NCBI RefSeq assembly: GCF_026540895.1
Contig: NZ_JALNUR010000008.1
Span: 38,787 to 102,786, forward strand
From: Sphingomonas sp. GM_Shp_1
GTDB lineage: Bacteria; Pseudomonadota; Alphaproteobacteria; Sphingomonadales; Sphingomonadaceae
Direction of reading: 5' to 3'
DNA: 64,000 bases
The notes under the pieces were generated by a model, which saw only the letters and a list, made by a program, of their open reading frames with translations, was not told the DNA's origin and did no database searches. The translations under genes and the position numbers were made by a program. Below are positions 62,196 to 64,000 of the stretch, in pieces (within the stretch, counting starts at the first letter, position 1; each line of letters opens with the position of its first letter).

Positions 62196-62460
62196 CGCTG
62201 ACGGAGGGGGGGCTTCCATACAGGTCCGCCCTAAGGCCAATCGACATTCATGCTGCTCCCTCTTCCCTCTCCCCTGGACAGGGGAGAGGGTTAGCGGAGC
62301 TTGCCAGCCTGCTGGCTAGCGCAGCTTGGGTGAGGGGTTGAGCGAGCCAAAGGCTCGCGCGCTCTACGAGCGCTCACCCCTCACCCAGCTCCGACTAAGC
62401 CTTTGCTCACGCAAAGACCAAGTCTGCGCAACCCTCTCCCCTCTATGAGGGGCGAGGGAA
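62164..62460. repeat. Composite palindromic intergenic repeat cluster
   Basis: Two or more units with CTCCCC/GGGGAG arms, GAGCC-AAA-GGCTC, GCTTGCCAGCCTGCTGG-type and AGCGC-dyad hairpins, sharing the core CTGACGGAGGGG (62198-62209) with the repeat near 51.5 kb. It extends from the hydrolase 3' end through most of the gap before nhaA. Confidence 0.75.
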
Positions 62461-62536
62461 AAGAAGGGCATATCTGAATCTCGATCCCACCCAGCGGTTC
62501 CCTTCCCCGTGCAAAAGAGGATTTGATTGCCCCCGC

Positions 62537-62640
62537 GTGGGCAAGATGCGACAGGATCCGCAGGGTGTCCGCCGACAAAAGGCGGGCAGGATGATCGTTG
62601 GTCGGGCCGCCAGCGAGGACCAGCCTTGTCGGAACCCTAT
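62537..62640 (+). ncRNA. Structured nhaA leader, candidate nhaA-I (class I Li+/Na+) riboswitch
   Basis: A three-stem fold precedes nhaA: P1 pairs CGACAGG (62550-62556) with CCTTGTCG (62625-62632); P2 is CCGCC-GACAAAA-GGCGG (62570-62586); P3 is TGGTC...GACCA (62600-62623) with conserved-looking GGGCCGCCAG inside. Position and arrangement match my recollection of the nhaA-I motif, shown to be a lithium-type riboswitch and common upstream of nhaA in alphaproteobacteria. Closing P1 lies next to the start codon, so ligand could control translation. Identification is by structure and context, without a covariance-model search. Confidence 0.55.
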
Positions 62641-62642
62641 CC

Positions 62643-63779
62643 ATGACCCAACCCAGGCGCATCGGCGCGATCCGTCGTTTCCTCGATTCCCAGACTTCCT
62701 CCGGCCTCGTTCTGATGGCGGCGGCGGCGCTGGCGTTGATCCTGGCCAATTCGCCGCTCGCCGGTGCCTATGAGGCGGCGCTCCATCGGCATCTCGGCCC
62801 GCTGTCGCTGAGCCACTGGATCAACGACGGGTTGATGGCGATCTTCTTCCTGCTGGTCGGGCTGGAGATCAAGCGCGAGATGGTGGACGGACAATTGTCC
62901 ACCTGGCCGCGCCGCATCCTGCCGGGCCTGGCGGCACTGGGCGGGATGATCGTGCCCGCGATCCTCTTTCTGAGCTTCAATCGCGGCGGCACCGCATCGG
63001 GCTGGGCGATCCCGGCGGCGACGGATATCGCCTTCGCGCTCGCGGTCATCCGGCTGGTCGGCAACCGGGTACCCACCTCGCTGCGCGTCTTTCTGGCAGC
63101 GCTGGCGATCATCGACGATCTGGGCGCGGTCGCGGTGATCGCGGCCTTTTATTCCACTTCGATCTCGGTCGTCGATCTGGCGGGCGCCGCAGCGATGCTG
63201 CTCCTGCTGGTCGCGTTCCACCGTATGGGGGTGCGGCGGCTCTCCCCCTATCTGATGGTCGGGGTCGTACTGTGGGTCTTGATGCTGCGCTCGGGCATTC
63301 ACGCGACCATTGCGGGCGTGCTGCTGGCCTTCGTCATTCCAATCGGCGACGCGGAAAACAGCCCGCTCCACCGGCTGGAGCACGCGTTGCACAAGCCCGT
63401 CGGCTTCCTGATCCTGCCGGTCTTCGGCCTGGCCAATGCCGGAGTGCCGATGCTGGGTCTGCCCGCGAGCGCATGGGCGTCGCCGGTGACGCTGGGCGTG
63501 GGTGCGGGGCTGCTGGTCGGCAAGCTGCTGGGGGTGTTCGGCATGACGATGCTGGCGATCCGAACCGGGCTGGCCGACGCCCCCGCTCATGCCAGCCGCA
63601 TGCAGATATTGGGCACCGCGCTCCTCTGCGGCATCGGGTTCACGATGAGTATCTTCATCACCCTGCTCGCCTTTCCCGGCGATCCGCTGCTCCAGGCCGA
63701 GGCCAAGCTGGGAGTGATGGCGGGTTCGCTCCTATCGGGCCTGCTGGGGTTCGCGGTCCTGCGACGCACCGCCCGATGA
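62643..63779 (+). CDS. nhaA: Na+/H+ antiporter NhaA
   Basis: 378 residues with 12 predicted helices from MTQPRRIGAIRRFLDSQTSS. NhaA motifs: MAIFFLLVGLEIKREMVDGQL, IPAATDIAFALAVIRLVG (helix IV Thr-Asp), LAIIDDLGAVAVIAAFYS with the ion-binding Asp pair, FVIPIGDAENSPLHRLEHALH, LILPVFGLANAGV and GTALLCGIGFTMSIFITLLAF. It exchanges one Na+ (or Li+) for two H+. A structured leader RNA precedes the gene. The ATG is directly after the predicted 3' stem arm; the ribosome site is weak, consistent with translational control. Confidence 0.95.
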   Translation: MTQPRRIGAIRRFLDSQTSSGLVLMAAAALALILANSPLAGAYEAALHRHLGPLSLSHWINDGLMAIFFLLVGLEIKREMVDGQLSTWPRRILPGLAALGGMIVPAILFLSFNRGGTASGWAIPAATDIAFALAVIRLVGNRVPTSLRVFLAALAIIDDLGAVAVIAAFYSTSISVVDLAGAAAMLLLLVAFHRMGVRRLSPYLMVGVVLWVLMLRSGIHATIAGVLLAFVIPIGDAENSPLHRLEHALHKPVGFLILPVFGLANAGVPMLGLPASAWASPVTLGVGAGLLVGKLLGVFGMTMLAIRTGLADAPAHASRMQILGTALLCGIGFTMSIFITLLAFPGDPLLQAEAKLGVMAGSLLSGLLGFAVLRRTAR

Positions 63780-63919
63780 GCGCTTGCCTGTGCGGTCATC
63801 CCGCGCGCTTCGGAATGCGAGGGGGAATGGCGATGCGGTGGTTGGCGGCAAGTCCGGGCGGTTCGAGCGTATCCGCCAGAATGCGGAGTGGCAGGCGTTC
63901 ATGCTGTCGCAATATCCGG

Positions 63920-64000
63920 GGGTTGGCCCCTCCCGGCCTGCGGGATGGGAGGTTGTACGGCACTCTCGCCAAGCAAATGGTCTTCTTACTCCCCTCCCGC
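63920..64000. repeat. Partial intergenic repeat at window end
   Basis: CCCCTCCCGGCC...GGGAGG and ACTCCCCTCCCGC resemble the outer arms of the repeats at 51.5 and 62.2 kb; the unit is cut by the window edge. 63780-63919 shows no recognisable gene. Confidence 0.45.

Overview
The window is GC-rich, gene-dense and looks like chromosome of a sphingomonad alphaproteobacterium (Sphingomonas or a close relative). Evidence: five large TonB-dependent receptors (TBDRs), two of them with an N-terminal STN signalling domain; a FecI/FecR pair driving one of them; Tat-exported glycosidases and oxidases; FixL/FixJ-type and BLUF/PilZ signalling proteins; and G/C-rich dyad intergenic repeats typical of the group. 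No rRNA, tRNA or CRISPR was seen. The only mobile DNA is a decayed transposase fragment near 12.8-13.1 kb.

Layout. 1-3.8 kb: end of an SbmA/BacA-like ABC exporter, an STN-type siderophore TBDR and a LysR regulator. 4.4-12.7 kb: a catabolic locus with a sulfatase, TBDR, MFS carrier, SsuD-like flavin monooxygenase, aldo-keto reductase and, divergently, a Gfo/Idh/MocA protein; its logic resembles sulfo-sugar (sulfoquinovose-type) oxidation. 13.3-24.1 kb: a FecI-FecR-TBDR-FAD oxidoreductase module facing a fructan operon (GH32, sugar MFS, broken fructokinase) with a ROK repressor and a perfect inverted-repeat operator. 24.4-28.5 kb: a sensory island (multi-PAS histidine kinase, FixJ-type regulator, PilZ protein, BLUF photoreceptor). 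29-34.1 kb: a Tat-exported flavin amine oxidase, a TBDR and an exported RidA. 34.2-37.7 kb: HxlR regulator, azoreductase, NmrA-like reductase, DsbA-like protein and a LysR regulator. 37.8-42.9 kb: an iron-type TBDR followed by PepSY, DUF2271, DUF4198 and ApbE genes, each unit preceded by a Fur-box-like sequence; DUF2271 carries a flavinylation motif. 43-46 kb: three Tad-pilus-type TadE/TadG genes.

46.4-53.3 kb: a plant-polysaccharide set (two GH43, one GH97, one GH29), with a shared CATATGCAAA palindromic element upstream of the GH97 and GH29 genes. 53.5-61.1 kb: an operon of a ModA-like binding protein, an organic-acid MFS symporter, a phosphate-type porin and a DHA2 exporter, divergent from a DctA-like carrier that abuts a LysR regulator; LysR-type ATC-N9-GAT dyads lie between the divergent units. 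61.2-63.8 kb: an epoxide-hydrolase-like enzyme, a complex intergenic repeat, and nhaA preceded by a structured leader resembling the nhaA-I (class I Li+/Na+) riboswitch.

Taken together this is accessory metabolism: outer-membrane scavenging by TBDRs feeding periplasmic enzymes and MFS carriers, with local regulators for each unit. The strongest candidates for little-described systems are the flavinylation-linked TBDR cluster, the periplasmic amine-oxidase/RidA cluster, the sulfatase/monooxygenase/Gfo-Idh locus and the nhaA leader.
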